Shown here: positions 19,261-30,436 of the stretch, one piece after another | How positions within the stretch are numbered: the stretch's first letter is position 1 | Layout of the letters: the number at the start of each line of letters is the position of its first letter | Assembly: GCA_003427395.1 (NCBI GenBank) | Contig: BFEA01000673.1 | Location: forward strand, 93,270-130,562 | DNA: 37,293 bases | Reading direction: 5' to 3' | Source of the DNA: Chara braunii | Taxonomy: Eukaryota; Streptophyta; Charophyceae; Charales; Characeae | Notes under the pieces: model-generated | What the model was told of the DNA's origin: nothing | Database searches by the model: none | Seen by the model: only the letters and a program-made list of their open reading frames with translations | Position numbers and translations under genes: made by a program

Positions 19261-21149
19261 TCTTTGCGGATTTTCAACAACGGGTCGTCCACCTTCACGT
19301 ACCAGACGTGTTTCTTCAGCCCCTAGCTGTCAGTCACAGTGGAGAGTCCTGGCTTGGCCACCTCCTCATGGGTGGGCGGCTTTTCAGTCCAATGTCGGCC
19401 GTTGGAAGCAAGGAGTTTCCCTTTCGACCACTCCTCATAGAACTTCAACCCCAAAGCGAAGACGGAGTCATCTGCTATGGCCAGCGGGAGGCAGTATCGA
19501 AGTTTCTCAGCCCATTCCTTTCTTTTCTTTGCTTCCATTGACAGGTTCCAGATAGGCGTGTACAGCGTCTTCTTCATTGCCAACGCCATGAACCGCAACC
19601 ACTTTCGCACCTCGTCCTGTTTCCTCGAGGCATTGCCGAGCACCACATGCGGTTTGCCCTTAATTTTCTAGATATTGCGAATGTCCCGCATACACAAAAC
19701 CTGCAAGCGAGGTGGATTCTTCTTATCTTTCATGTTGTCTTCGCAGCTGACATGGGCGTAGCCGTCGAACTCGTCGTAAGGGAAGTAGATCGGTCTGAAC
19801 GGCCATTTGCAGAAGTTGTAGTAATCAAACACGGGATGGTCTTTCACCATCATCGCTGCCCTCGCGTTATGCTGTCCACACACAGGATAATACCAGTATT
19901 TCTCCGGGTGTGAGCTGTCGAAGTCNGCAGGCAGCACGCGCACAGCAGGCTCGCCGTTCTCTGGAGGCGCGACGATCGGAGCGAGAATGAAAATGGGCTT
20001 CGTGTATCTCATGTCTTTACGTTCGTAGCAGTCGATCATAGCCGACGCGATGGTATCAACGAGGAACTCGTCCAAGGATCGGTGGTTGTACGCGTCTTCC
20101 CAGTCAGGAATAGCTAATATTCTTTCGGGATGGATGTGCAACACGACGTCCTTCTGCACCCCTGTCTGCATGTCGAGGAAAAACGCATTGTCGAGGTTAA
20201 AGACGTTGAGGTTAATCTCCACGTCGTCATCCCCCTCCCCGCTGTCGCCCTCATCTGCTTTCTTCCCCCTCAATGATTTCGACCGTTTCCCGGAAGACTC
20301 ACCGGTTCGTAGCCGTGTCGACGAGTCTTTTGGCGTTTCATCCCCACCTCCAACCCGTTTCCTCTTTTCAACGGAACCACCCTCTCGTGTTGTTGGCGTC
20401 CGAGCACTCCCTCCTACCTTTCTCTGCCTTTTCAGAGCACGTACTCCTTCTCGCTCTTCCTTATCCAGCAAGTTGCGCTTGCCTCCCGACTTAGTTTTTT
20501 CAGCCGATCTCTCACGGAACAGCCCCTGCTCGGACACCTCCTCCTCACGGGCGACGTTCCCACTTGCTTCTTGTTCCTGGCTCAACTCTGTCTGCAGTTG
20601 CGCAGACCTAGGTCGGGCCCGGCGAGTCGTCTCATCTGACCCACGCACCTCTCGAACCTGCGGACCACCCGCGCGATCTCCAAACAAAACCTCGGCCACC
20701 TGCATGCCACGAACGAACGAACGGATCCTTTCGACCAAACCACCAGGAGTCGTCGATTCTGAGCCCTGTCGCAACCGTTCCCCATCATCCCCTCGATGTG
20801 GCGTCGACTCCCCAAGCAAACCTTGGCGGCGAGATACATGCAAGCTCGGTTTCAAAGGAGCACGCGGATGGTCGTCCTCCGAGTCGTCTGACATGCCCAC
20901 CTCTTGATCAGGAGGCGTAGCTGGCAGGCCACCCTGACCTCCCATCCCCCTTTCAGAGCACTCTCCTCCCGCGAACCCAACAAGACCACTGATCAATGTT
21001 CCAGGTCCGACGTCCACGGCAATGACAGAGGTACCAGATCTTGCGCAGACCTCGAGGAAGTCAGTGACGTGAACAGCCTCGTCGTGCCCCGGCGCTAGCG
21101 GTACGAAGTGAGGCAAAGACATCGCACGACGACCGTACCCGCCGAACAT
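19261..21149 (-). pseudogene. Gene 1 copy C: N-terminal region and ParB/Srx-like domain, inverted
   Basis: From the ATG at 21147-21149 the minus frame runs to TAG at 19668 (one N at 19925). Residues 1 to about 330 are charged and Ser/Arg/Glu-rich with basic patches (LKRQRKVGG, GKRSKSLRGKK). The ParB-like part follows: NVFNLDNAFFLDMQTG, HIHPERILAIPDWEDAYNHR, YPVCGQHNARAAMMV, HVSCEDNMKDKKNPPRLQ, MRDIRN. Compared with copy B, the TAG replaces a Trp, and the frame resumes to 19323 (GNASRKQDEVRKWLRF ... FYEEWSKGKLLASNG). A further shift leads to KKHVWYVKVDDP near 19300, then the copy ends. Divergence from copy B is high while the motif residues persist, which suggests long selection before decay. 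Confidence 0.6.
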
Positions 21150-21310
21150 CCTCCTGGCAACCTTGCATCCCTTTGCGATGTCGTTGACGGAACCATCACT
21201 TCTGTAATTATTCTTCTATGTAAACTTGAAATTGTATTCGCCATCGTCGACCCACTGGACGATGGACCCTGCGAGACGCGTTCTGTCGGCGCGAACGGCG
21301 ACGAACAAGA
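21150..21310. other. 5' flank of gene 1 copy C
   Basis: No coding frame is convincing. It lies between the copy C start and the duplicated block to its right. Confidence 0.3.
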
Positions 21311-23160
21311 GCGGCCCTCATGGTGGTTGCATCGGGCCAGAGTTGTCCTGGCTCGCCCAGTCCAAATACCAGACACGTTTGCTCTAGTCGCACCACAAGT
21401 TTTGAGCACGTCGTTCTTCCTCCCCACCTCCACCTCCTCGACTCGTTTCCCTTGCCGGCGATGACGTCGTCCCTCGACGCTCCTCTCCATGCGGGGCGGA
21501 ACCACCAGCGGAGCGGCCTCGTCCGTGTGAAGTCATTCCCTGACACACACGGAGGAAATGAACCCACATTCACTCAGAACAATCAGCACGTCCCAACATC
21601 AACCACGACCCACAGCACGTATTTTGTTATTGGTCACCCGGACCCCAAAAGAACGAAGTTCAGTCATAGTTAGACGACAGTGGTCCTGCACGTTTCGGAT
21701 GAATCCGAGGCATCGTGAGCCATCCGCGTCACACTGCCCTTAAGAGAATGAATGGTCGAAAATGAAGAACGTGGAATAGATCGGATACATCCGAAGCAGG
21801 CGCGGTCGAAAAACTGATGTCGCATAGGCACCTGCACTGGGAAAAGCAACACCTCGCAAGAAGGCCCTAGAACGCTGATACGGCAGACGAAGACGAATAC
21901 GTTGTCATCCGAAGTCGACAAGTGGATTGTAAAGTCCGCCGTTGTAGTTTGGATTAATCAGAGCTCCAAAGCGGTGTGCACCACCCCCTTTTGGCCCGGA
22001 CGAAACCGAACTCGAGTTTTCTTGTCCTTCTGAGTCGATAACGGTTGTGACTCGGATGCATCCGAATTCGAACAGCGCGGACCAGAGACGGTCGTCCACA
22101 AGAGGTCGCCATCTACAGCACGTGTTTTGTCATCGACGTGTGAGCACTGGGTTAACCCTATCCTGCCGGAGGTCCGGTTCGGTTGAACCTGAACTTCGCA
22201 AATGTGGCTCGGATTAATCCGAGACGGGGACCGGCGGATGGACCCCACGGTCTGCTGACGCCCATCCAGCCATCCAAGCTTCCGTTATTCCCCAGCTGTC
22301 CTTGGGTCCAACCGAATTTCGCACGGTGTGGCTCGGATTTATCCGATTTCGATAGAGGCTGTCCCAATACGTGAGACCACGACAGGCTGCGCCGACACCG
22401 TGTGCTTTCGACGTACAAGTTTATCAGACCGTTCGACATCGTCAAAACCCTCTGCGCATGTGGTAAATCCGAAAATGCCAACGGTGTGGTTTGGATTAAT
22501 CCGACTTCGCCGAGGCGCTTCGCTTTGTTGTCGCCCCACCTCACACCGGACCTCCCCGCGATTGCCGTAGTGTGTCATTATAATCTGTGCGTCATCACGG
22601 GGGATATCATCGTCGTCGTAAGTTTTAGTTGGTTGTTGCTTGCCCAATCCAAACAACAAACACGTTTGCTGTATTCGCAGCACAAGTTTCGAGCTCGTCT
22701 TTCTCCCACACGAGCGTCACCATCTCGACTCGTTTTAGTTGCATGAATCCAAGGCATCGTTAACCCTCGTCATCAGACTGCCCTTCGTAGAGCGAATGGT
22801 CGAAGACGAAGACAATGTGGTAGTTCGGACACATCCGAAATGGGCAGAGTCGAAAGACCGACGTTGTGACTCGGATGCATCCGAATTAGGCCGACCACAA
22901 GAGGAGGACATCGGCACATCGTGTTTTCCTCAATGACCTGTGAACACAGGGTGGACCCTATCCTGTCGGAGGTGTGGTTCGGATTAATCCGAGACGGAAC
23001 GGTCTTTTGACAGCGTGTGACTTCGTCGTTCACGTTTATCGGAACGTGCGACGTCGTAAAAATACCGTCTGAGCATGTGACTAATCCAAATTTGTCGTTG
23101 GTGTGGTTCGGATTAATCCGAACTTCGCCGAGGTGCCTCCGTTAGTGGTCGCCCCGTGAG
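21310..23160. repeat. Duplicated ~1-kb block with about ten palindromes
   Basis: Sequence at 21318-22580 recurs diverged at 22616-23160. Shared landmarks are CACGTTTGCT near 21380 and 22660, CGAATGGTCGAAGA-like text at 21750 and 22794, ACCCTATCCTG near 22155 and 22957, and AATCCGA(A)CTTCGCCGAGG near 22500 and 23115. Palindromes of the TCGGATNNATCCGA family lie at 21695, 21781, 22052, 22209, 22333, 22491, 22825, 22871, 22979 and 23108. The block directly precedes the start of gene 1 copy C on the minus strand. No gene was recognised in it. Confidence 0.7.
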
Positions 23161-23944
23161 TTTTGGTGGGTTGTGGCTCCTATGCAACGGGAATTAACAA
23201 GGGTGGCTCAGATACGTCAGTTGTTGCGCCACCACAAGATGGTATGGACAGGGTGGGCTGTCGTGCTCCTGGTTCGTCAAACATGTCGTCGTCGACAATA
23301 CCCTAAGAGCATCTGATCGCTCCGTGTCCTGTCCCGTGTCCAAGTCAGCGGAAGGGTTCCTCGCGGCGTTCGGCTGACACGAGGTTTGATAGGGTTTAAA
23401 GATTTGAATTCACGTTCGCCTCCTGTGTCTTCGAATCTGTCGTAGCAGTCTTCGGATTACTGATCCGTGATTGCACTCAGGGGGGGACCAACCTGAGATC
23501 GGTCGAGCGACTGTCTGCAATGTGACCCGTTACTAAAACGACACAAAAGAAATATAAGAAAAAAATGTTTGTGTCGGCGAGAGGAAGATTGGTGAAAAAT
23601 GTGAAAAATTCAACGAATGTGGAGGACATTTTACGGATACAGAACCGAACGCCGAGCGAACTGCACGACGCGACTTACGCAGAAAACGAATAAACAAACC
23701 GAGCGCACTAAAATTTAATTCGGCGAGAAGAAAGTCCATGTGCAATCCTGAAGAAACACGATTCGTGAGAAACCATGTTCTCGTGTTCGACAACATACGG
23801 CAGAAATCCTTGTACCGCAGTACGTGAGAAAGACAACAAATTGACGACAAGCGAGTAACACTTCAAAAAAACATCTAAAGTGATGACACAATCTCAAAGG
23901 GCGTGTCGCAACATTCTCGGGCTGCATTCGCGGGTCCCGTTTCG
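23161..23944. other. Gene-free stretch
   Basis: No recognisable protein, RNA gene or repeat structure. ORFs here are short and of random composition. Confidence 0.5.
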
Positions 23945-24155
23945 TTGGTGACCACTCGCTCCGATCAGATGGCACACTTACATGTCCACGTGACATCTCT
24001 TGAACATGCGTGGCCACGATGATGGATGCGGGGCTCTATTCGACAACATTCCGTTGTCGCATAGAGCCCCGCATCCATCAGTGTGGGCACGCTTGTTGAG
24101 GACATGACACGTGGACATTTGAGTGTGCCATCTAATCGGTGCGAGTGATCGCCAA
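23945..24155. mobile_element. Fold-back MITE-like element, copy 1
   Basis: The ~210-bp sequence is a near-complete hairpin. The ends read TTGGTGACCACTCGC and (reverse complement) ATTGGCGATCACTCGC, then GATCAGATGGCACACT is mirrored at the other end, and the centre pairs ATGCGGGGCTCTAT with ATAGAGCCCCGCAT around CGACAACATTCCGTTGTCG. It carries no coding capacity. Confidence 0.8.
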
Positions 24156-24191
24156 TGAAACGCATGCATTCTTGCTCCCGAAACTCCTTCA

Positions 24192-24394
24192 TCTCGCCCC
24201 GATCAGATGGCACACTCACACGTCCGCATGTCATGTCCTGAGCATGCGTGGCCACGCTGATGGGTGCGGGGCTATATTGGACCACATTCTGCTACCGCAT
24301 AGAGCCTTGCATCCATCAGTGTGCACAAGCTTGTCCAGGAACGGACACATGGACGTTTGAGTGTGCCATCTGATCGGGGCGAGTGGTCACCAAT
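24192..24394. mobile_element. Fold-back MITE-like element, copy 2
   Basis: It has the same architecture as the copy at 23945 with about 85% similarity by eye: CTCGCCCCGATCAGATGGCA at the left and its complement at the right end, followed by GAGTGGTCACCAA. The central hairpin is more diverged. Confidence 0.75.
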
Positions 24395-24429
24395 GGAACA
24401 AGATCCGCAAACGCACCCCGAGGTAAGTT

Positions 24430-24710
24430 CGTGAAAGAAACAGGCCAACGCATAAGACGAATGAAATAGAGGTGTTGAAGACAAACTAACGACGGGGACG
24501 AAGATGGTATTTGAACATGACGGCACACACGCCCACGTGTCAAGTCCTGATCATGCGTGGCCAGCTTGTTCAGTACCTGCCACGTGGACGTGTGAGTGTG
24601 CCATCTGATCGGGGCGAGTAGTCGCGAAAGCAGGCCAACAGAAAAGAAGAACGACATAGAGGCACTGATAGAAAACTGACGACGGGGACGATGATGGTGG
24701 TGGAACACGA
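24430..24710. repeat. Direct repeat of ~75 bp flanking MITE-like copy 3
   Basis: The stretch 24430-24507 (CAGGCCAACGCATAAGACGA ... GACGGGGACGAAGATGG) recurs at 24624-24700. Between them lies a third, internally deleted copy of the fold-back family (about 24518-24626, GGCACACACGCCCACG ... CATCTGATCGGGGCGAGTAG). Confidence 0.7.
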
Positions 24711-24724
24711 CGCTGTTGGTTCAG

Positions 24725-24807
24725 TCTCGTTCGTTTGTCTGCGCTTGTCAGTTACGTTTGCAAACTTTGTGCGAACGACACAGACAAGCGCAGTGAAGCG
24801 AACGAGA
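24725..24807. repeat. Imperfect inverted repeat, ~24-bp arms
   Basis: TCTCGTTCGTTTGTCTGCGC is complementary, with a few mismatches, to GCGCAGTGAAGCGAACGAGA at the other end. The centre of about 35 nt has its own small pairing. Confidence 0.65.
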
Positions 24808-24814
24808 TAAAAGA

Positions 24815-25130
24815 CAGAAAGAGAGATAAAGAGATAGCAAGAGAGAGAGCGCGACAGAGAGGCGATCTCCGCCTTTATCACACGGCCCAATCAAACGTCA
24901 CGATGAAATGGCCCCGAACGTCATAGACTCCCTATCACACATCGGACTCACGGAGAGAAATCCCTGTTAGATCACACGACACTGCTCGTTCGCGGCGACT
25001 GAACCCAATGTAATCGCCACACAGCGAATCCCGACTACAGATCGCGTACATGGCAGGACTTTTCAGGTCCATGGAGATGGCGAGAGAAAGAGAGACAGAG
25101 ATAGAGAGCGAGAGAGGGAGAGAGACAGAG

Positions 25131-25198
<68 letters not shown>

Positions 25199-25403
25199 NN
25201 NNNNNNNNNNNNNNNNNNNNNNNNNNNNNNNNNNNNNNNNNNNNNNNNNNNNNNNNNNNNNNNNNNNNNNNNNNNNNNNNNNNNNNNNNNNNNNNNNNNN
25301 NNNNNNNNNNNNNNNNNNNNNNNNNNNNNNNNNNNNNNNNNNNNNNNNNNNNNNNNNNNNNNNNNNNNNNNNNNNNNNNNNNNNNNNNNNNNNNNNNNNN
25401 NNN

Positions 25404-25489
<86 letters not shown>

Positions 25490-25572
25490 ATATAGAGAGA
25501 GAGAGAGCTATATATAGAGAGAGAGATCTATATAGGGACAGAGAGATAGAGAGAAAGAGAGAGAGAGAGCGC

Positions 25573-25606
<34 letters not shown>

Positions 25607-25690
25607 AAGAGAGGCAGAGCCAAATAGAGAGAGACGGAGGGGGAGTGAGACAGAGAGAGATGAGAAAGGGAGATAGAATGAGAGAGAGAA
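24815..25690. repeat. (GA)n microsatellite with assembly gap
   Basis: GA dinucleotides dominate, with interspersed CTATATAG palindromes near 25488, 25507 and 25528. Positions 25199-25403 are N. The Arg-Glu ORF spanning the gap is an artefact. Confidence 0.95.
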
Positions 25691-26078
25691 CGCACCTTTT
25701 CTTTCCTTGATTTACAACTGCTGATGGAAACAATGGCTTCGGCGACTTGGTTAATGATCTCAAACCGCAATACGACGGCGGGTGTCGCGACGCGCGAAAA
25801 GGGAGGTGCCGACGCATGAGAGGGCAAAACCGCAAATGGAGATGTGGGAGATTGCAACGCGAAGGAGATGGCGAGGCGAGGGATATGGCGACGAGTGAGA
25901 GAGAGAGAAGCGCGGCAAACGGCAGGGGAGACGGCGACGAGATGGCTGTGTCGCTGGCAAGGGCGGGTGGTCCGGGCGCGCGACGTTGCATTTTTGGCCG
26001 TGAGGGTTGGCGACACCTGCGATTGCCTGCTGCTTCGGATGATTGCAATGCCCACCTGCAAATTCGCGGAATGGCGCC
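25691..26078. other. Gene-free GC-rich stretch
   Basis: Several overlapping ORFs exist on both strands, but their compositions are Arg/Gly/Ala-rich as expected for chance frames in GC-rich DNA. No motif is recognised. Confidence 0.4.
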
Positions 26079-26260
26079 ACCGTCATTCAAATGGCGGATA
26101 CATCCGCGCGGAGCCCAAGAAACGAAAGTGGGCGGGAAAAGTCACGCCGAATGACGCATTGGAACCGTCATTCAAATGGCGGATATCACTGTAAAATCCG
26201 CGCGGGCCCCGATAATCAAAAGCGGGCGGGAAAATTTGCGCCAGATGATGCGCTGGAACC
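26079..26260. repeat. Direct repeat, unit ~85 bp x2
   Basis: ACCGTCATTCAAATGGCGGA starts at 26079 and again near 26164. Both units continue with CCGCGCGG, a GCGGGCGGGAAAA-like block and GATGCGCTGGAACC-like text. The first unit includes a CGGATACATCCG palindrome at 26095-26106. Confidence 0.75.
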
Positions 26261-26730
26261 GTTGATGGCACGGTGAAAAAAGGCCAGGCTTCCCGCAACG
26301 GTTTCGGACCATGCGATTTCGTAAGGACGGTCCGTCAAAAAAGGGACCGCCTAATGTCACAGCCCCCGACGCAGTCCCTGCGGCGGGCAGCTGAAGGGCC
26401 CCTCAAGCCCCACTCACTGCACTCTCCGTTCTCCTGTCGGGCACCAAACGAATGGGGGTGGCTGTCACAGCCGTTCGCTGGTGTCATTTCTTCCGTGTGC
26501 TGCCTTTGCGACGCGTCCGCCATCGTTCGAAGTCGCCTGCATCATATCGCAGGCCCCTTGCGCATCCAGGCCCTCGTTCTTCCAGCAATCGTCGATAGCG
26601 GGGGGCGCTAACGAAAACGTCACGCGACTGTAGACCTTGCGCGTCATCCCATTCGCGCTGTTCTCTTCTTGTGTTGGCTGGAGGCGTTTGTTGACTCGCA
26701 GGTCAGTAAGAAGCCCACGCCCCCTGCTCG
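26261..26730. other. Gene-free stretch
   Basis: No protein family, RNA gene or repeat recognised. Confidence 0.4.
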
Positions 26731-26921
26731 ACCCCTTCACCATTTCAAGCCCCCACCTCTTCCCATTGCCCTTCCGCTCCTTCGACCGTGCAAGTCTTGT
26801 TCTCTGCCACCACCTGCTCCGCCAANACCCCTTCACCATTTCAAGCCCCCACCTCTTCCCATTGCCCTTCCGCTCCTTCGACCGTGCAAGTCTTGTTCTC
26901 TGCCACCACCTGCTCCGCCAA
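26731..26921. repeat. Exact 95-bp direct repeat split by one N
   Basis: 26731-26825 and 26827-26921 are identical and separated by a single N at 26826. Perfect identity around a one-base gap points to overlapping contig ends that were not merged, so the duplication is probably an assembly artefact. Confidence 0.85.
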
Positions 26922-27064
26922 TCACGCGCACACGATCTTGAGCGCACGATGCTCACAACGACGGAAAACCCCATGCAGTGACACACGCTGACGTCATCAT
27001 CTTGCACATGACGTCAGCGACGGGCAATGGCTTGCGGCTTTCACAGTCGTCGGCCTCGAGTCTT

Positions 27065-27148
27065 GGCGTCCTCAACATCGCTTGTTTGCGTCCTCAACAT
27101 CGCTTGTTGGCGTCCTCACCATCGCTTGTTGGCGTCCTCAACATCGCC
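27065..27148. repeat. Minisatellite, 22-23-bp unit x4
   Basis: GCGTCCTCAACATCGCTTGT repeats four times with small changes, and a related CTCGACATTGCTTGTTGG lies downstream near 27222. Confidence 0.85.
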
Positions 27149-27550
27149 CTCTACTCTTGGCGCCCTCCATCGACCGGATCTGATGTGTGGAGAAAGTCGC
27201 ATCGCCCTCGAGTCTTGTCGTCCTCGACATTGCTTGTTGGTACACTTTCGTGGACCCTGGCTCGCGGGTCGTCCTCCCCCAGTCTACTAAGGATATCGCA
27301 ATGCAGTCGGTTGTGCGATTAGTCTTCAACATCACAGCCTGCTCCGTCTATCACGCACGAGTCGACATGCGCGCGATCTCCAGTCCACGATGTCCGCAAC
27401 TCACAACCACGAAAGTTCCCTTCCACTGGAATTCGAAATGGCCTGCGGCTTTCGCAGTCAAGATCGTCGGACGCCTCCGACGACCGCATCTGACGCGTGG
27501 ACGAAGTTTCATCGCCGTTGCTCTCTGGCGTCCTCAAAATCGCGGTATGT
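27149..27550. other. Gene-free stretch
   Basis: The ORFs are short and unremarkable. Two loosely similar CATCGCC/GTCCTC blocks echo the minisatellite. Confidence 0.35.
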
Positions 27551-27692
27551 GATCACCGCTGCGATAACACATCACGCGATAGACGTCAACACCGGAGACG
27601 TCATCTGAATAACGCGTGTCGATCGACTTGAATCCCGTCCATCCATCTCCGGTGTTGACGTCTATCGGACGATCTGTTATCGCAACGCTGAT
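27551..27692. repeat. Small fold-back, ~47-bp arms
   Basis: ATAGACGTCAACACCGGAGA (27579-27598) is exactly complementary to TCTCCGGTGTTGACGTCTAT (27646-27665). Outward, GCGATAACA pairs with TGTTATCGC. The spacer is about 47 nt. Confidence 0.75.
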
Positions 27693-28605
27693 AGCTGGAA
27701 GCCTCACGACAAACGCGCACCTCCAACAGGAATCACCCGTGTCTCACTCACAGCCAACAGTGGCGAAGCCACCCGTCCACAACGTTCAACGACGACCCGT
27801 TGCGCACAAAGGATACCCATGGCGAATCCGAAACATCCCAGATTACCGCCGATCCCGCGACATCCCACTGCCAAGTGCCAACTTCGAACTCATTTCCGAT
27901 TGACTCGGTGATTGAACATGTCTATCGCGGTTGTGGACGATATCAGAATCTTTTTCTTGTTGTCTTGAACGTTCTCTGTCTCATCGCCTGTTCTCGCACA
28001 CGCAGCTAGCAATGAGGATCCGCCACGCAACCGGGCGAGAGACGCCGGACACGCATCGGCAACATTCTGGATATGGAACTAGCGGTTACAAGTTCCATCA
28101 CGCCCACAGGAAAACTTCACAGCACCGCCGCCCGTGCGGCAGCCCGTCACCTCGCCACGATTCGTTTTGGGCGAACTCTGACGTGGACAATCCTCGCGAC
28201 GATTGCAGTCTCGAAATCTGAGTTGAATGAACGCACAATGACCTCGTGGAACGATCAGCTCTCGATCCACGCCGATCANATTTCGATTCCAATTAATCGC
28301 AGCCTCGTTTTCCAGAGCAGCTTAGGGAGGCGTGCGCGGGATTGCAGCGGGAGTGAGAGAGTGCTGTTCGTGCCACTTGTTCCGGATGGAGTTCGGATTC
28401 ATCCAAGCTCGGGATGAAGGCAATAGTAGATGTCAGTTGCGATGCCAGTGGTTGGATGAATATGCCCCCCTTACATCCGACCCATTGTTTTCACGCAACG
28501 TTCCCCCATCGAGAGTTTTGAGGCGACCCCCTGTCCATGACAACCCGCCACTCATGACTTCCGTCGTTGTTCTTTGTCTCCCACGAGGGGTCATGCAATT
28601 CTCAG
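27693..28605. other. Gene-free stretch
   Basis: No recognisable gene. A degenerate palindrome copy (TCGGATTCATCCAA, 28394-28407) and an N at 28279 are the only features seen. Confidence 0.4.
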
Positions 28606-29315
28606 GCTGGACGTTTTTTGTTTCGCCTCACTACGGAACGTGTGATGTTGTTCGGATGAATCCGAACCACAACCCTCGGCTCGTGGGAAGTCTCAACGGG
28701 AACCGCATTCCTCCGATGTCTCAGTGGAAGGGACAACGATGAAACAGGGGATCATCTTCGAAGTAAAGATCTCCAGAAATCATGACTCCGATAGCTCCCC
28801 ATCAGGTTTTGCCTTCTTTTGTAGCTCAGATGAATCCGAACCACAACCACAGACGACTGACGGATGGCAGTCGTGGCTTTTGTCAGTGTTTATTTATTCC
28901 GCATTGGGTTGTGCAATACTCACGCAGGACTGGATGTTTTCTGTTTCGCCTCACTATGGAACGTTTGATGTAGCTCGGATAAATCCGAACCACAACCCTC
29001 GGCTCGTGGGAAGTCTCAACGGGAACCGCATCCCTCCGATGTCTCAGTGGAAGGGACAACGACGGCACAAGGGATCGCTTTGAAGTAAACATCTCCAGAA
29101 ATCATGACTCTGATAGCTCCCCATATGCTTTTGCCTTCTTTTGTAGCTCGGATGAGTCCGAACCACAACCACAGACGACTGACGGACGGCAGTCGTGCCT
29201 TTTGTAAGTGTTTATTTATTCCGCATTGGGTTGTGCAATACTCACACAGGACTTATAAATTCCGCGTCACTCCTAAACGTGTGATATAGCTCGGATCAAT
29301 CCGAACCACATCCCT
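28606..29315. repeat. Tandem array, unit ~320 bp, two palindromes per unit
   Basis: TTTCGCCTCACTAYGGAACG starts near 28621 and 28944, and a partial third unit is near 29260. Each full unit holds two TCGGAT..ATCCGA palindromes (28652 and 28826; 28975 and 29148; then 29291), followed by ACCACAACC. The ORFs reading RINPNHNPRLVGS translate this repeat. Confidence 0.85.
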
Positions 29316-30436
29316 CACCGCATCGGGAGTCCCGAGGTGAGTATCACGCCCAGTAACGGGAGGTCTCATCGGGAAAGGAAAACGGCGGCACACGCCACGC
29401 ATCCTGAATGCAACATACAATAACCGATGGTGGGCACTCATGGAATTCGTTGTTTATTTGTCCTTCCGAGAGGCCAAATGTGAACATTTCGCAAGACGTC
29501 TGGGTACCGCCTGACTTAAACCGTTTGCTATGGTCCGAATAATTAATCCGAACCTCATAGCTCGACGACGATTGAGTCTGATTTGTCTGTCACTCTTAGC
29601 TTTTGTTTGTTTGCACATAGGGCAGTAAGGCAAACCTCACAATGGACGTGCTGCTTCCTACTGGCTCCACCTTCGATTCCAGGGGTGTCTCATCCTTCTG
29701 CCACATCCCTCCGAGTGAGGCGAAGTCGCTGGGCGGTGGCTCGGATTAATCCGAGCCACGGATGGTCGCACGACATCCCATTTAATGTCTATCTTTCCGG
29801 GGCGGTTGCTCGGATTGATCCGAACCACGGACTGGTAGGCATGGATGAGCTTCTGTCTAGGACTTCTGTTGGTGGGTGGCTCGGATTGATCCGAACCTTG
29901 GACCCGGGGCGGTGCAGTAGGCTTGGATCAGCTTCTGTCTTGCACTTCTGTTTACCTCGTGTTCAGAATGACCGTGGTAGGTAGAATGTGTGCTTTCATG
30001 GCTCTGCGAAAAGTACTTGTCATGTCGACTATGCGAAAACGTCTTCTGTAGATGAGGCGGTGTGATGTGGTTGTCCGGCGTCGGGGTGTTGTTCCGTTCG
30101 ACGAGGGTCATCCCACTGTTCTGTCCGTCTCAATGTGCTTTACGGCGTGGGTTTTGATAATCATTTAGAAATCCCGCATCTGCTCTGGAACGGGTCCCTG
30201 CGTGACTTTTGAAAAACACTCAATTGGCTTGGTGAACTTCTGATTGGTGACGTTCTGTAAGGGCTTTGCAATGCGACATGGACAGATCTTTTTTTTGACA
30301 ATTTCGATTGACGGCCTTTTGTAAGGGCTTCGCCGACAAAAAAGTGTAGGGCGTTACAGTTGGGAGTGGGCATCGTCGGGGAAATTATCGTTCACCGATA
30401 TTTTTTACGACCATCTCCTTTCCCGTTCGTCTATCC
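29316..30436. other. Gene-free stretch with four palindromes
   Basis: Palindromes lie at about 29532 (an expanded form with an extra AATT core), 29741-29754, 29810-29823 and 29881-29894. The last two sit in a short direct repeat that also shares GGATSAGCTTCTGTCT. A further small direct repeat, TTCTGTAAGGGCTT/TTTTGTAAGGGCTT, is near 30252 and 30310. No gene recognised. Confidence 0.5.
29736..29759. repeat. Perfect 24-bp palindrome
   Basis: The TCGGATTAATCCGA core is extended by GTGGC on the left and GCCAC on the right, so the whole 24 bp equals its reverse complement. This is the longest member of the family in the window. Confidence 0.9.

Noticed and set aside
20050-20907. 285-codon plus-strand Ser/Pro/Arg-rich ORF
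   Set aside because: It is antisense to gene 1 copy C, whose frame is longer and aligns with copy B in its ParB-like part.
25050-25517. ORF spanning the N gap
   Set aside because: GA microsatellite plus unknown bases. It is not a gene.
25747-26154. 135-codon plus-strand ORF
   Set aside because: Arg/Gly-rich composition in GC-rich DNA, equally long frames on the other strand, and overlap with a direct repeat.
28332-29083. ORFs with repeated RINPNHNPRLVGS peptides as a repeat protein
   Set aside because: The same DNA unit is translated in different frames elsewhere and the palindrome accounts for the peptide.
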